A stretch of 42,947 bases of DNA, taken from positions 1 through 42,947 of the IMG/VR virus record IMGVR_UViG_3300008266_000389. The stretch is one strand, 5' to 3'. Both the position numbers and the translations under genes were made by a program. Position 1 is the stretch's first letter. Each line of letters opens with the position of its first letter. The notes under the pieces were generated by a model. The model had not been told where the DNA came from. It saw only the letters and a list, made by a program, of their open reading frames with translations, and did not search any database. This document shows positions 1 to 9,636 of the stretch, piece after piece. The DNA is from a virus.

Positions 1-1
1 A

Positions 2-484
2 GCTGCATTTGACGATACCGAAGCAGATAGATACTTTACTGGAAGAGATTTGGATGCAAGATTTTTAGCTGGCAGTTTGATGGGTGGAGTTGGTGGCGGT
101 TTGCTGCAAGCTAGCGCACCCGGAGATTATTTTGCTGCAAACCCCCCAATAAATTCTGATACATTTGCAGCCTCAATAGTTGCAGCTAGAACAGCTACAG
201 GCCCAGTTACTGGAACTATGGGGGCAGCAGCAGGAGCGTTCCTTGGTTCTGGTTTTGGAAAAACTGGTTCTAAAATAGGAAAAGTTGGTGGCGGACTAGT
301 TGGCGGTGTTGTTGGCGCAAACCTTGGGATCCTTTTGCCTGCTCTTGGTGTCGGAGCATACATGAATAATAATAGAGAATTCTTTCAAAACTCTCCGTAT
401 TCTTCCACCAGGTCTACACAAAGCGCGCTAAATGCTAGCGGAGATATAGTTCTCGGAATGCATAACTCAAGAAGAGGTTACTGA
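2..484 (+). CDS. Gly/Ala-rich virion-type protein, C-terminal part (5' end cut by window)
   Basis: The frame is open from the first bases of the window (reads AAFDDTEADRYFTGRDLDARF), so the TTG at position 50 is probably internal and the gene begins upstream. The visible 160 residues are dominated by small residues in glycine-zipper-like runs (GGVGGGLL, GGGLVGGVVGANLGILLPALGVGAYM), compatible with one or two membrane-inserting helices. The C-terminus is polar and ends NASGDIVLGMHNSRRGY, a kind of tail I associate with large-phage structural proteins. It lies 2 nt upstream of the next Gly/Ala-rich gene and near the terminase, so a virion role is inferred. Possibilities are an ejected or membrane-penetrating protein, or the end of a large tail protein. 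No enzymatic motif is seen. Confidence 0.6.
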   Translation, partial: AAFDDTEADRYFTGRDLDARFLAGSLMGGVGGGLLQASAPGDYFAANPPINSDTFAASIVAARTATGPVTGTMGAAAGAFLGSGFGKTGSKIGKVGGGLVGGVVGANLGILLPALGVGAYMNNNREFFQNSPYSSTRSTQSALNASGDIVLGMHNSRRGY

Positions 485-486
485 TT

Positions 487-1917
487 ATGTCCATGATGTA
501 TACAGGTGACATGGGTGAAATTGGACCCCTTAATGAATCAACATTTATAGATACTCCAGATACTCCACTCGGATTTAGAATGATGGAGCATTTGCCAGGA
601 TTCAGTACATCCATAGCATTTGGTTCAATGAGAGGTTCAAACACCATGATGTATGGTGGATTTATGGATGATCTTGGAGATCCGCAAAAAGTACTAAGCG
701 CAAGACGACAAAAAAGACTGGCAAAAAGAGCCTCTAAACATAGAATCATGGTCGGCGGACAACTGTCTAGTGCGTCAAATTCTCATTTTGTTGGTTCAGC
801 ATCAAGGACCGCAAGCGCCCGCGCAGCTGGAAAAACGCCATTTTTAAGATCATCCAGAGTTAACAATATAACAGCAAATCCTAGAGCTTTTTTTAGAGCA
901 CACTCTCAAAGCATTTTTGCTACAGAAAAAGCTGGCGCATATTCAATGTTTGGTGGTTATAAAATGTTGAACAATAAATACGGTGAACGTTTAGCATCTA
1001 AAATTATGAGCGCTGATTTAATGGAGGGCGAAAAAGCTTTTGGTCCAGGCCTTCTTTCTGGAATATCAGCTGGAGTTAAAACAGACGCCTTAGAAAGAAG
1101 AGCCATGAAAGGTTCCTCTAGGGCAGCAGCAAAATTATCAAGAGTAGACAATGCAACTGCCTCAATGCTGAGAATGAATAATCCAGCGTTGGCTTCAAAA
1201 TTTGTAGCACCGACATTAGGGTCTTCTGGTGGGGTGGCAACTTTGAGTAATCAAATAGTTGGCGCATCTTATGGTCAAGTTGGAGCGATGGGAGTTAGGG
1301 GTAACTTACAAGCCTCTGCATTAACAGGTGCAGCTACAGGCTTTATGGCAGGATACTCTAGAGGAGCGCTAGGGTTTGGCGGTACTAGTGGCTTAAGCGG
1401 TAGAGCAGCACAAGGTGCTCGGGCCGCAGAAAGCGCTTTTGCTAGCGCAGTTAAATCATTTGGAGACGATGGGGTAAAGTTAGCAAGTGGACAAGTTTTA
1501 AAGGGTGCTGATGAAGCAGTAGCATTCCTGCGATCTACTGGTGGAGGAAAATTCTTTTCCCAAGTTGGAGCAAAGACAGCCCTAAAATTAGGCGGTAAAG
1601 GCGCAGCTGGAATGCTGGCAATGAGAGGTGCAGCACTGGCTATTCCTGGACTTCAAGTTGTTGCAGCTGCATCTTTAGCATACGATCTTGCTAAAATGGG
1701 TGGAGAGTTAGTTAAGAGTGGAATTAATTTTACGAGAGATGCCAATAAATCTTTACAAGGATCAATAGCTAAACCTACATTTGGAATGGGATATAGGGAT
1801 ACTGAAGCGGCTGCTACATCAAGAGCTAGAGGGGTTCAGGCAATACAAAACTCTAGACTTAATGCTAGAAGTATGCTTGGGACAGAAGGCGCAATGATGG
1901 CTGCGCATTATGGATGA
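487..1917 (+). CDS. Probable virion structural protein, Ala/Gly-rich, with membrane-like segment
   Basis: A 476-residue protein I do not recognise by family. The N-terminal 60 residues are acidic and Met-rich, and residues 65-140 are strongly basic (RRQKRLAKRASKHR). The middle is a long Ala/Gly/Ser-rich stretch. Residues about 369-415 (GKGAAGMLAMRGAALAIPGL and following) form a hydrophobic helical segment. The C-terminal 45 residues carry SRARGVQAIQNSRLNARSML, an Arg/Asn-rich amphipathic tail. The ATG follows an AGAAGAGG ribosome site at 471-478 and lies just after the previous stop; the stop overlaps the terminase ATG (ATGA), suggesting coupled translation. The composition fits an internal or ejected virion protein or a tail protein, but this is inference. 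Confidence 0.6.
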   Translation: MSMMYTGDMGEIGPLNESTFIDTPDTPLGFRMMEHLPGFSTSIAFGSMRGSNTMMYGGFMDDLGDPQKVLSARRQKRLAKRASKHRIMVGGQLSSASNSHFVGSASRTASARAAGKTPFLRSSRVNNITANPRAFFRAHSQSIFATEKAGAYSMFGGYKMLNNKYGERLASKIMSADLMEGEKAFGPGLLSGISAGVKTDALERRAMKGSSRAAAKLSRVDNATASMLRMNNPALASKFVAPTLGSSGGVATLSNQIVGASYGQVGAMGVRGNLQASALTGAATGFMAGYSRGALGFGGTSGLSGRAAQGARAAESAFASAVKSFGDDGVKLASGQVLKGADEAVAFLRSTGGGKFFSQVGAKTALKLGGKGAAGMLAMRGAALAIPGLQVVAAASLAYDLAKMGGELVKSGINFTRDANKSLQGSIAKPTFGMGYRDTEAAATSRARGVQAIQNSRLNARSMLGTEGAMMAAHYG

Positions 1918-3776
1918 TTATGAGTATATTTACAAAAACACAAGAATTTAGAAACGCTTTAGAAAAACTCTCTAGAGAAGATTTGCTTGATATTATTCGA
2001 ATTCAAGATCCTGAGTTAATTAAGCAGGTTAATAGAATTGAATGGGTATTTGAAAATAAACTATCTCATTTAGCTTGGAATGATGGAACTCCTGTTTTAG
2101 AAAGAAGAATGACGAATAGGGAATTAGCCCTTTTAATTGATGAGCCATTTGAAGTCGATTTGGATTTATTGGCAGATGGAATTAGTGCGGAGCATCAAAG
2201 ACAGCTGCATGTTTCTAAGGATCCAGTTGTTTGGGCAAAACAATTTCTAGAAGCAAATTTGCGTGTATATCAAATTCTCATATTGCGTGATCCATCTTTA
2301 AGAAAAGTATTAAGAGCTGGTCGTCGTTTAGGTAAGACATTCAGCTTGGCAGTGCAGCTGTTGCACTACAGCTATACGCACAAAGATGGTAGATCATTAG
2401 TTATTGCGCCAATGAAAACTCAAGTTGAACTGATTTATCAGGAAATATTAAGAATTGCTTCTAAGAATGAAGTAGTGATGAATTCTATAACAAGAAAAGT
2501 CACAAGCCCTCAGTTTATGATTCAATTCTCCAACGGTTCAACTATTAGATTCTTTACCTCTGGAATGAAAAGCGGAGGCAAGTCTGACGTTGCTCGTGGT
2601 CAGGAAGCTCATCTTATTATTCTTGATGAAATGGACTACATGCATGCAGATGACCTTGACGCTCTGTACGCCATGTTGCAGAAAACCGCAGAAGATCAGC
2701 CAGATAAAGTTATGATCGGCGCTTCTACGCCAACTGGCCGTAGAGAAAGATTTTGGGAATGGTGTAGATCGCCTAGGTTTACCGAATTTTGGTTTCCCTC
2801 ATATTGCAACCCATATTTTTCTAAGGAGCAAGAAGAAGAGTTCCGGGAACAATATTCGCCAAGTGGATATCGACACGAAATTGAAGCCGACTGGGGCGAA
2901 GACTCAGAAGGTGTATATCCTAGAAAATTTGTTGACAGAGCTTTTATTTCGCCAGCATGGGATTATATACCTGAAATAACTTCAGCCAGATCTTTCCATA
3001 CTATAGGCGTTGACTGGGACAAATATGGTGCTGGAACAAATATTGTGGTTGTCGAAGTATGCTCTGATAATTATGAAGAATCTAGATTTAGAGGTAAAAC
3101 AAAAATCTGTTATAGAGAAGAGATAGCTAGATCTGAATATACTTTAACTAAAGCAGTTGATAGAATTATTGAACTAAATGAAAGATTTAATCCTAAACAT
3201 ATTTATGTTGACCGCGGATATGGCGAAGTGCAGGTGGAGCTATTGAAAAAGCATGGAGTCGAAAATCCTAGATCTGGCTTAAAAGAAAAAATAAAAGGAG
3301 TTGCATTTGGCGAGAGTATAGATGTCAGAGATCCTTATACGAAGTTGATGATCAAAAAAGAAATGAAACCATTTATGGTTGATAATCTTCGTCAATTTTT
3401 AGAAAAAGAAAAACTAATGATTCCAGATTCTGATGAAGAACTATATATGCAATTAATATCTTACGTTGTGGTTAGAACAACGCAAACTGGTCGACCCGTT
3501 TTTGAGGCAGCCGGATCAGCAATGGACCATGCTCATGATGCTTTGATGTTAGCGCTTTTAGCTATTACTCAAAATTATGGCGAGTTTTCACAAGCGCATT
3601 ATGCAACAAATACTGAAAGTTTTTCTAATCATTTTTTTGTTCCAGATACTAAAAAAATAGATAAAGAAGATGATGAAAAAAATAAAATTGTGATTACAGG
3701 ACGGGCTGACGCATTGAATCCGTCGAAAGGTTTTCGTAGATCTACTTCTACAAAAAGAGTTAGAAGGATGTTTTAA
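1914..3776 (+). CDS. terL: Large terminase subunit (packaging ATPase and nuclease)
   Basis: The 620-residue protein has the two-domain layout of TerL motors, which pump DNA into the prohead through the portal and cut it. ATPase: Walker A-type RAGRRLGKT at about 134-142, Walker B LIILDE at 234-239 with catalytic Glu239, and coupling motif GASTPTG at 269-275. RNase H-like nuclease: GVDWD with Asp367, YVDRGYGE with Asp433, and AMDHAHDALM with Asp538/Asp542, a plausible metal-binding triad. The length is normal for the family. The annotated ATG overlaps the previous stop (ATGA); the second Met at 1920 is an alternative start. No small terminase was recognised next to it, so TerS is either elsewhere or too divergent to see. 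Confidence 0.95.
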   Translation: MIMSIFTKTQEFRNALEKLSREDLLDIIRIQDPELIKQVNRIEWVFENKLSHLAWNDGTPVLERRMTNRELALLIDEPFEVDLDLLADGISAEHQRQLHVSKDPVVWAKQFLEANLRVYQILILRDPSLRKVLRAGRRLGKTFSLAVQLLHYSYTHKDGRSLVIAPMKTQVELIYQEILRIASKNEVVMNSITRKVTSPQFMIQFSNGSTIRFFTSGMKSGGKSDVARGQEAHLIILDEMDYMHADDLDALYAMLQKTAEDQPDKVMIGASTPTGRRERFWEWCRSPRFTEFWFPSYCNPYFSKEQEEEFREQYSPSGYRHEIEADWGEDSEGVYPRKFVDRAFISPAWDYIPEITSARSFHTIGVDWDKYGAGTNIVVVEVCSDNYEESRFRGKTKICYREEIARSEYTLTKAVDRIIELNERFNPKHIYVDRGYGEVQVELLKKHGVENPRSGLKEKIKGVAFGESIDVRDPYTKLMIKKEMKPFMVDNLRQFLEKEKLMIPDSDEELYMQLISYVVVRTTQTGRPVFEAAGSAMDHAHDALMLALLAITQNYGEFSQAHYATNTESFSNHFFVPDTKKIDKEDDEKNKIVITGRADALNPSKGFRRSTSTKRVRRMF

Positions 3777-5557
3777 TGAGTGATATAGGCGTAAATTCTC
3801 AAGAGCAGTATTCTGAAGTTTCTAATAATATTTATGGAGACTACAAATTCCAAGATTCTTTATTCACAAATCCCACTGGCGCAACCGCTTACAAAGCCGT
3901 AGGCAGAAATGCATATAACAGAAATGCGGATACAAGCATAAAACAGGCATATTCAATACCTATAGATTTTGTTAAAAGAGAAGCAGAATCTGCTCAAATT
4001 CTTATAACTGATACAATTAATGATATTGAAAACCTAATGAAGAAGGTTTATATAAATCCGAATATCAATAATGATCTTTTGGTTGCGCATCAAAATCTTT
4101 GGGATGAATTACATAAAAATTTATATACAACACAACCTCAAGCTGTTTCTGTTTACAATAATCGCGTTATAGATTCATTGAAAATAAATTCAGTTCAAAA
4201 TTTACCACAGTCAAATGGAATTGACATATCTGAAAAAGACTTACAGGAATCTGATGGCATAGTAACAATTCTGCCATTTCCACCCCCAAGCAGCGATGCC
4301 TATAAGGATAGAAAAGATGAAATGGTTAAAGTCAGAATCCCAATTCCTGGTCACATTAATTTTGAAGAAATAAACTTTGCAGAAAAAATTAATTCAACTA
4401 CTTCAAGAAAGTTTTTGGAAGAATTTTATTATGCAATAGCACACTCTACCTTTTCGTATTTTTTGCAATTCAGAAAATTATTAAAGTCTCTTCAAAGAGA
4501 AGTATATTCAATACAGTTATCTTTAAATCAAGATTTTAGGGAGGTTTATGAAAATGAACTACAGCAAAAAGTCGCAGCACACTACGACGCATGGTGCAAA
4601 ACGGCAAAACATTATTCGAGCAGGATTGCAAAAACAATCATATCCAAACCAGGAGCGATTCCTTCAACCGAATTGGATAAAATCTCAAAAGAACATGCCG
4701 CTAAATTCCAAGCTTTTTTTGCGATTAAATTAAACGCTGTAGATTCTGAAATAGAGGATATATTACAATCTCTTAAGAGAGATTTGGAAGAAAATTCTCT
4801 AATTTTTTATACAAGATATTTAGCTCCAGGTTTAAAGTTTTCCTCTGAAATAGGAAGTCCTTTTGATTTGGACTATCAAACAACTTCTTTCAAAAAGAGA
4901 TTTCCATTTTTAACCGAGGAAATGTTAATAGCTTCAGCGCTTTTAAAAGGAAACTTTACCTCTATTATGGCTGATGTTGTTGATAGGCATCATATTGTTA
5001 TGGGCAAGACAGACGCCCTAATGCAGCTAATTCATGAGAAAAGAAAATATGCGAACTATATATCTCAGCTTTCCATAAAAGGTTTACCAAAACCTAACGT
5101 TTTATTAAATGTTACTAATGACGTTTATGCTCAGATTTTTAGTGGAGCAATGATTAGTTTAACTAGAAAAGATACGCTTAAATCTGATCACCAGCTTTTA
5201 TCTGGATTGGACGAGAATGATCATCCTCAATATCTTTTAAGAGACGGTGGACAAATTATTGGTGATATACAAGTCGCAGAAGGCATTACTATAGACGGCG
5301 TAGATCTCAGTGATCACGCTCATACTGGTGCGGATGGATCCAGAAAAATATCTTCACTTGATATTGATTACGGTTTAGCTAGAAGCTCAGATTATGCACA
5401 AGATGCTGCTAAAAAACCTGTGTCTGTTAGCGTTGGTCAATTTAATGTAGACATTGTTAATGGCCTGCCTAGATGCGATGCGGTTATAAATATAGAAGTA
5501 ACTGATGATATAATAGATAATTATGAATATGAAATTATTTATACGGAAGTAAATTAA
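3776..5557 (+). CDS. Virion protein with tail-fibre-type DHPQYL motif
   Basis: A 593-residue protein. Residues 1-470 are mostly predicted helical and polar, with several charged, coiled-coil-like stretches. Near the C-terminus (about 480-510) it reads LSGLDENDHPQYLLRDGG, then SDHAHTGADGSRKISSLDID; these short His/Asp-containing motifs recur in tail fibre and baseplate-attached proteins, often where a fibre shaft joins. The ATG overlaps the terminase stop (TAATG), and the next gene is a large adhesin, so it opens the first fibre cluster. I infer that it connects fibre to virion, for example as a baseplate-side adaptor, but no specific orthologue is recognised. Confidence 0.65.
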   Translation: MSDIGVNSQEQYSEVSNNIYGDYKFQDSLFTNPTGATAYKAVGRNAYNRNADTSIKQAYSIPIDFVKREAESAQILITDTINDIENLMKKVYINPNINNDLLVAHQNLWDELHKNLYTTQPQAVSVYNNRVIDSLKINSVQNLPQSNGIDISEKDLQESDGIVTILPFPPPSSDAYKDRKDEMVKVRIPIPGHINFEEINFAEKINSTTSRKFLEEFYYAIAHSTFSYFLQFRKLLKSLQREVYSIQLSLNQDFREVYENELQQKVAAHYDAWCKTAKHYSSRIAKTIISKPGAIPSTELDKISKEHAAKFQAFFAIKLNAVDSEIEDILQSLKRDLEENSLIFYTRYLAPGLKFSSEIGSPFDLDYQTTSFKKRFPFLTEEMLIASALLKGNFTSIMADVVDRHHIVMGKTDALMQLIHEKRKYANYISQLSIKGLPKPNVLLNVTNDVYAQIFSGAMISLTRKDTLKSDHQLLSGLDENDHPQYLLRDGGQIIGDIQVAEGITIDGVDLSDHAHTGADGSRKISSLDIDYGLARSSDYAQDAAKKPVSVSVGQFNVDIVNGLPRCDAVINIEVTDDIIDNYEYEIIYTEVN

Positions 5558-5558
5558 T

Positions 5559-8500
5559 ATGGCATGGTTTAAATATTTTAAGTCAGATGAAATTATTAAT
5601 TCTGCAACACCTAATTATAATTATTCATACCCATATTGTAAAAGGGGAATCGCAAAGTTCACGCCAAGGGATACTCTTAGTGTTGGTTTCTGGTTATTTG
5701 CAAATATAAAAGATTTGAATATTAATACATATAAAAGTTCTACGCTGCAAACTTTACAAGATGCTAATTCCTATATTGTGGTGTATGAAAAAGGAACAGT
5801 ACTCACTCCGGTTAAAACAGTTATAGAGGGTGACTATATTTATTTCCAAACGGCAGAAGAACATCCTGTTGCGACAGAAATACAGGGTTCATATTTCATA
5901 TATTATGCAACACCAAACTTAAGAAAAATAAATGAAGTCGATAATGCGGGCACTGATGATTACCAAGTCAATTTGGCCCCAGTTTGGGAATCAATCGAAT
6001 TAAGTCCATTTATTTATGGTGATTTTTATTCTGATAGCGTTTCTGCTATTGGAACAGTTTATTCTATTTCTTCTGGATCATTACCAACAGGAATTTCCAT
6101 TAATTCATCTACTGGTCAAATGACCGGAACAGTTACTTCGACGGGAACATATTCTTTTACAGTTCGAGCTACAACTGATGATGGAAAATATTACAATGAA
6201 GCATCATTTTCTGGAACAGTTTACGAATACCCAGAATGGGTAGATTCTACCTTGTCCAATATTGATTATAATACATCCTATTCAAATTTGGTTTGGGCAG
6301 ACGCTTATCCAGCTGTAACCTATTCAATTTCTTCTGGAGCTTTACCATCTGGAGTAACACTAAATTCAACAACTGGCCTAGTTAGTGGTTTAAGTATAGA
6401 TAGTGGTCCATACTCTTTTGTAATTAAAGCAGAAAATGACATTGGATCAGTTACTCAGTCTTTTTCTGGAACAGTGCAAACACCACCATCTTGGTCTGAT
6501 CAAACACTCGGAATTGTCACAAAAGCTTCGGCATATAGTGATGGAGTTTCAGCTACTGGAACTAGTCCAATAACATATTCAGTTTACTCTGGCTCACTTC
6601 CTTCAAGTATTTCACTAAACACTTCGACAGGCGCCATTACTGGAACTACAGCTGCAAGTGGGTCTTATAGTTTTACAATTCGTGCAACAAACTCTTGGGG
6701 ATATGTTGAAAAAGCTTTTAGTGGAACAATCTATGAAGCTCCAGCTTGGACTGATAGTTCAATTGCCAATATGATTTATGGTCAAGCTTATAGTGATGGA
6801 GTTACTGCTTCTGGCTACCCAGCTATTACATATTCTGTTTCTGCTGGCGCACTACCATCAGGCATTACCTTGGATAGTTCTACTGGGGCAATAACCGGAA
6901 CATCATCAACAGCTGGTTCATATAGCTTTACAGTCAAAGCAGAGAATGCTGCAGGTAATGTCACCCAATTATTTACAGATGATTTATATGTTACTCCAGC
7001 TTGGACAGATAATACAATTGCTAACATTGAATATAATACTGCTTATTCAGATAGTGTTAATGCCACAGGTTCACCAGTTTATAGTATAATTTCGGGCTCA
7101 CTTCCAAGTGGGATAAATTTGAATTCTTCAAATGGCGCAGTTACAGGAACTGCAACCTATTATGGTGCGTATTCGTTTGTAATTGAAGCCGAAAATGAGA
7201 CAGGCAATGTTACTCAATCTTTTAGCGGTTCAATAAATAAGGCTCCAACATGGATTGATGAAACTTTAGCAGACGCAACTTTATCTACAGCATACTCTGA
7301 CGGCATAACAGTAGCTGCATATCCTAGTGCAACATTTTCTGTTACATCTGGGTCTTTACCAAGTGGACTTTCTTTAAATTCTTCAACTGGAGTGATAACA
7401 GGTACTCCATCATCTGCTGGCACCAGTGCTTTTACTATAGCAGCCACTAATACAATTGGCAGCATAAGCAAAAGTTTCAACTTTAACGTAAATGCCGCTC
7501 CAGCATGGACTGACGAAACACTGACAACTCCAACATACAATACAGCATATAGTAATTCGGTTATTGCGTCAGGGTATCCTGCAGCAGTATATTCTATTAG
7601 TAGTGGATCTCTACCTACAGGTTTTTCTTTGAATACTTCAACAGGTGAAATATCTGGAACATATACAACTCCGGTTAACGATTCATCTTTTTCTTATACC
7701 TTTACTGTTAAAGCGGAAAACTCTCAGGGCAATATCACTAAAGAGTTTACTTGGAGCATTACAATTCCATTTACTGTATCAGGTGGAACTTCATATTCTG
7801 CTGGATCGGGTTATACAGGTAGATATTTTACTTCAAATGGAAATTTTCAAATATTAACCGGTAAAAAAAATGTTGAAATATTAGTTATTTCTGGTGGATC
7901 AGGTGGTGGCGGAGGTGCGCATTCACTAGATTGGTACGGCACTGGTGATGTTTGGGCCCCTGGTGGTGGCGGAGCTGCTGGAAATATAGTAAATCAGACA
8001 CTTTCTAATATGACTGTAGGCACCTATGCTGTTGCTGTTGGGGCTGGCGGAGCTGGTGGAGATAGAAGCTATGTGCAAACCCCATATGAAAGCTATTCTC
8101 CATATACTGCGGTAGGATCATCTGGATCATCTGGTGGTTCATCAAGTTTTACAGTAGTTTCTGGCTCAGATGTTAGAACAGCGTCTGGTCCTTCTGGTGG
8201 GGGTAGCGGGTCTGCAAGATCTGGCGGTTATAGTCCATGGGGTCCATATTATAGTTATCTAGCAGACGGTGGAAATGGCGCAAGTAATTCTAGTTACTCT
8301 GGTGCAGCAGGCCCATTTTACGATAATACAATAGCAGCTGGTGGTGGAGGAGCAGGAGCCGGAGGAAATGGTGGCTCTCCTCCAAACTATTATACAGGCG
8401 GTTCTGCAGGAGCTTCAACATTTTTGATGAATATTACATTTGGATATGGTGGCGGTGGCGGAAACTGGAACTCAAGGCAAGGGTCATATTCTTACCCTGG

Positions 8501-8597
8501 TTCTGGTGGTGCAGGTGGATCGGGAGCAAACGATGCTACTTATGGTCCAGGTTATACTGGTTATGCTGGTGCAGTTTACGTAAGGTGGGTAACATGA
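5559..8597 (+). CDS. Large adhesin: seven Ig-like repeats plus Gly-rich tip domain
   Basis: The 1012-residue protein has three parts. Residues 1-140 are a beta-rich N-terminal region, probably the attachment end. Residues about 143-736 are seven tandem repeats of 82-90 residues. Each begins WxDxTL-like, then has YSISSGSLPxGxxLNSSTG, an xITGT turn, and YSFTVKAEN, the pattern of the putative-Ig (He_PIG) family. Residues 740-1012 are extremely Gly/Ser/Tyr-rich, beginning FTSNGNFQILTGKKNVEILV and then GGSGGGGG loops, matching the glycine-rich tip domains of phage adhesins. This suggests a rod of Ig domains presenting a receptor-binding head. The stop overlaps the next start (ATGA). The host ligand is unknown; outer surface glycans or proteins are likely targets. 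Confidence 0.85.
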   Translation: MAWFKYFKSDEIINSATPNYNYSYPYCKRGIAKFTPRDTLSVGFWLFANIKDLNINTYKSSTLQTLQDANSYIVVYEKGTVLTPVKTVIEGDYIYFQTAEEHPVATEIQGSYFIYYATPNLRKINEVDNAGTDDYQVNLAPVWESIELSPFIYGDFYSDSVSAIGTVYSISSGSLPTGISINSSTGQMTGTVTSTGTYSFTVRATTDDGKYYNEASFSGTVYEYPEWVDSTLSNIDYNTSYSNLVWADAYPAVTYSISSGALPSGVTLNSTTGLVSGLSIDSGPYSFVIKAENDIGSVTQSFSGTVQTPPSWSDQTLGIVTKASAYSDGVSATGTSPITYSVYSGSLPSSISLNTSTGAITGTTAASGSYSFTIRATNSWGYVEKAFSGTIYEAPAWTDSSIANMIYGQAYSDGVTASGYPAITYSVSAGALPSGITLDSSTGAITGTSSTAGSYSFTVKAENAAGNVTQLFTDDLYVTPAWTDNTIANIEYNTAYSDSVNATGSPVYSIISGSLPSGINLNSSNGAVTGTATYYGAYSFVIEAENETGNVTQSFSGSINKAPTWIDETLADATLSTAYSDGITVAAYPSATFSVTSGSLPSGLSLNSSTGVITGTPSSAGTSAFTIAATNTIGSISKSFNFNVNAAPAWTDETLTTPTYNTAYSNSVIASGYPAAVYSISSGSLPTGFSLNTSTGEISGTYTTPVNDSSFSYTFTVKAENSQGNITKEFTWSITIPFTVSGGTSYSAGSGYTGRYFTSNGNFQILTGKKNVEILVISGGSGGGGGAHSLDWYGTGDVWAPGGGGAAGNIVNQTLSNMTVGTYAVAVGAGGAGGDRSYVQTPYESYSPYTAVGSSGSSGGSSSFTVVSGSDVRTASGPSGGGSGSARSGGYSPWGPYYSYLADGGNGASNSSYSGAAGPFYDNTIAAGGGGAGAGGNGGSPPNYYTGGSAGASTFLMNITFGYGGGGGNWNSRQGSYSYPGSGGAGGSGANDATYGPGYTGYAGAVYVRWVT

Positions 8598-9109
8598 GTC
8601 ATTGGGCACAAATAGATGAAAATAATATTGTAATTAGTGTACTTGTTGGTGATAATAATCATGATGACGAAGGTTATCAATGGCTGGTTGATAATATTGG
8701 TGGACGATGGATAAAAACATCCATTAATACATATGCTGGTATTCATTTACAGGGCAAGCAACCACTTCGAAAAAACTATGCTGGTATCGGATATTCATAC
8801 AATGAAGATATAGATGCGTTTGTGCCACCAAAACCACAAGATAATCCTTCATTTATAATAAATCCAGAAACCGGACTTTGGAAACCCCCAATAGACATTC
8901 CCGATACTATAAATCAGTACATATGGGATGAAAAATCAATTTCCTGGACTCTTGTACGGCAACCATTTCCATCTTGGCAATTAATTAATCAAAAATGGAC
9001 ACCTCCAATTTCATATCCTAATGATAATAAATCTTATACATGGAATGAAGAAACAATGTCCTGGGTGCAGATTGAGCCTTTATTAGAGCAAGAAGGTGAA
9101 CCAGAATGA
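8594..9109 (+). CDS. Conserved aquatic-phage structural protein (MSHWAQID family)
   Basis: I chose ATG 8594 (protein MSHWAQIDENN) rather than the GTG nine bases upstream. The MSHWAQID start is the one I recall for this family in marine and cyanobacterial phage genomes, an AAGGTG ribosome site precedes it, and it gives an ATGA overlap with the adhesin stop. The 171-residue protein has an N-terminal domain (about 1-90, with PLRKNYAGIGYSY) and two tandem repeats of about 38 residues: LWKPPIDIPDTINQYIWDEK followed by SWTLV, and KWTPPISYPNDNKSYTWNEE followed by SWVQI. Tyr, Trp and Pro-rich repeats of this kind suit a small fibre-associated or carbohydrate-contacting virion protein. Its biochemical role is not known to me. 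Confidence 0.75.
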   Translation: MSHWAQIDENNIVISVLVGDNNHDDEGYQWLVDNIGGRWIKTSINTYAGIHLQGKQPLRKNYAGIGYSYNEDIDAFVPPKPQDNPSFIINPETGLWKPPIDIPDTINQYIWDEKSISWTLVRQPFPSWQLINQKWTPPISYPNDNKSYTWNEETMSWVQIEPLLEQEGEPE

Positions 9110-9636
9110 CAGTAACATATTCTAATCCTTATTATGGATTTTATTCTAATGTTGACACAGATCAATATCTAGTAGATTTAAATTCATCTTCAAGTTATAA
9201 CTTTTCATTCATTAACTCTATGACAGATTGGGATAATGGGCTATCGAATAAGCCTGGATCAAAGCTTTATATGAATTTTTCTGGACCAAAGTTTACACTG
9301 TATGGTTCTAAGGGTATTAATTATGGAAAGTTTAGAATTAAGTTTACAGCTTTACAAAATGGCGAAAGTTCAGCAGTCATAGATCTAGATTGGCAGACTA
9401 TCGACTGTTTCTCCTCTAGTCAAATAGATAATATTAATTTATTTTCTAAAAATGATTTCCAAGAAAGAGATTATGTAGCCGAGCTAGAGTTATTGTATGA
9501 CAAAAACATATCCTCTAGAGGTAATAATATTAAAATATCTTCTTACTCTTTTAGTTATAATGTTTACCTTAAAGTTGGAAGTGAAATAATAAATCAAACA
9601 GATAATAGTTTTGCAAAGATTGGTGGAGTTAGATAA
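9106..9636 (+). CDS. Beta-sandwich (carbohydrate-binding-like) virion protein
   Basis: The 176-residue protein is rich in Ser, Asn, Tyr and Phe, with alternating beta-strand patterns. Residues about 60-145 read KFTLYGSKGINYGKFRIKF, then VIDLDW, then INLFSKND and VAELELL. This resembles the jelly-roll galactose-binding type fold in which a Gly-Tyr-Gly turn precedes a strand and a final strand closes the sheet. The assignment is by pattern only. The ATG overlaps the previous stop (ATGA) and the stop overlaps the next start (TAATG), so it is translated between two fibre-related genes. A fibre accessory or receptor-binding module is the best guess. Confidence 0.6.
   Translation: MTVTYSNPYYGFYSNVDTDQYLVDLNSSSSYNFSFINSMTDWDNGLSNKPGSKLYMNFSGPKFTLYGSKGINYGKFRIKFTALQNGESSAVIDLDWQTIDCFSSSQIDNINLFSKNDFQERDYVAELELLYDKNISSRGNNIKISSYSFSYNVYLKVGSEIINQTDNSFAKIGGVR

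Noticed and set aside
5985-7770. Tandem repeats as a possible CRISPR or satellite array
   Set aside because: The periodicity is at protein level (about 250 nt units) with divergent nucleotides and an intact reading frame; these are Ig-like domains.
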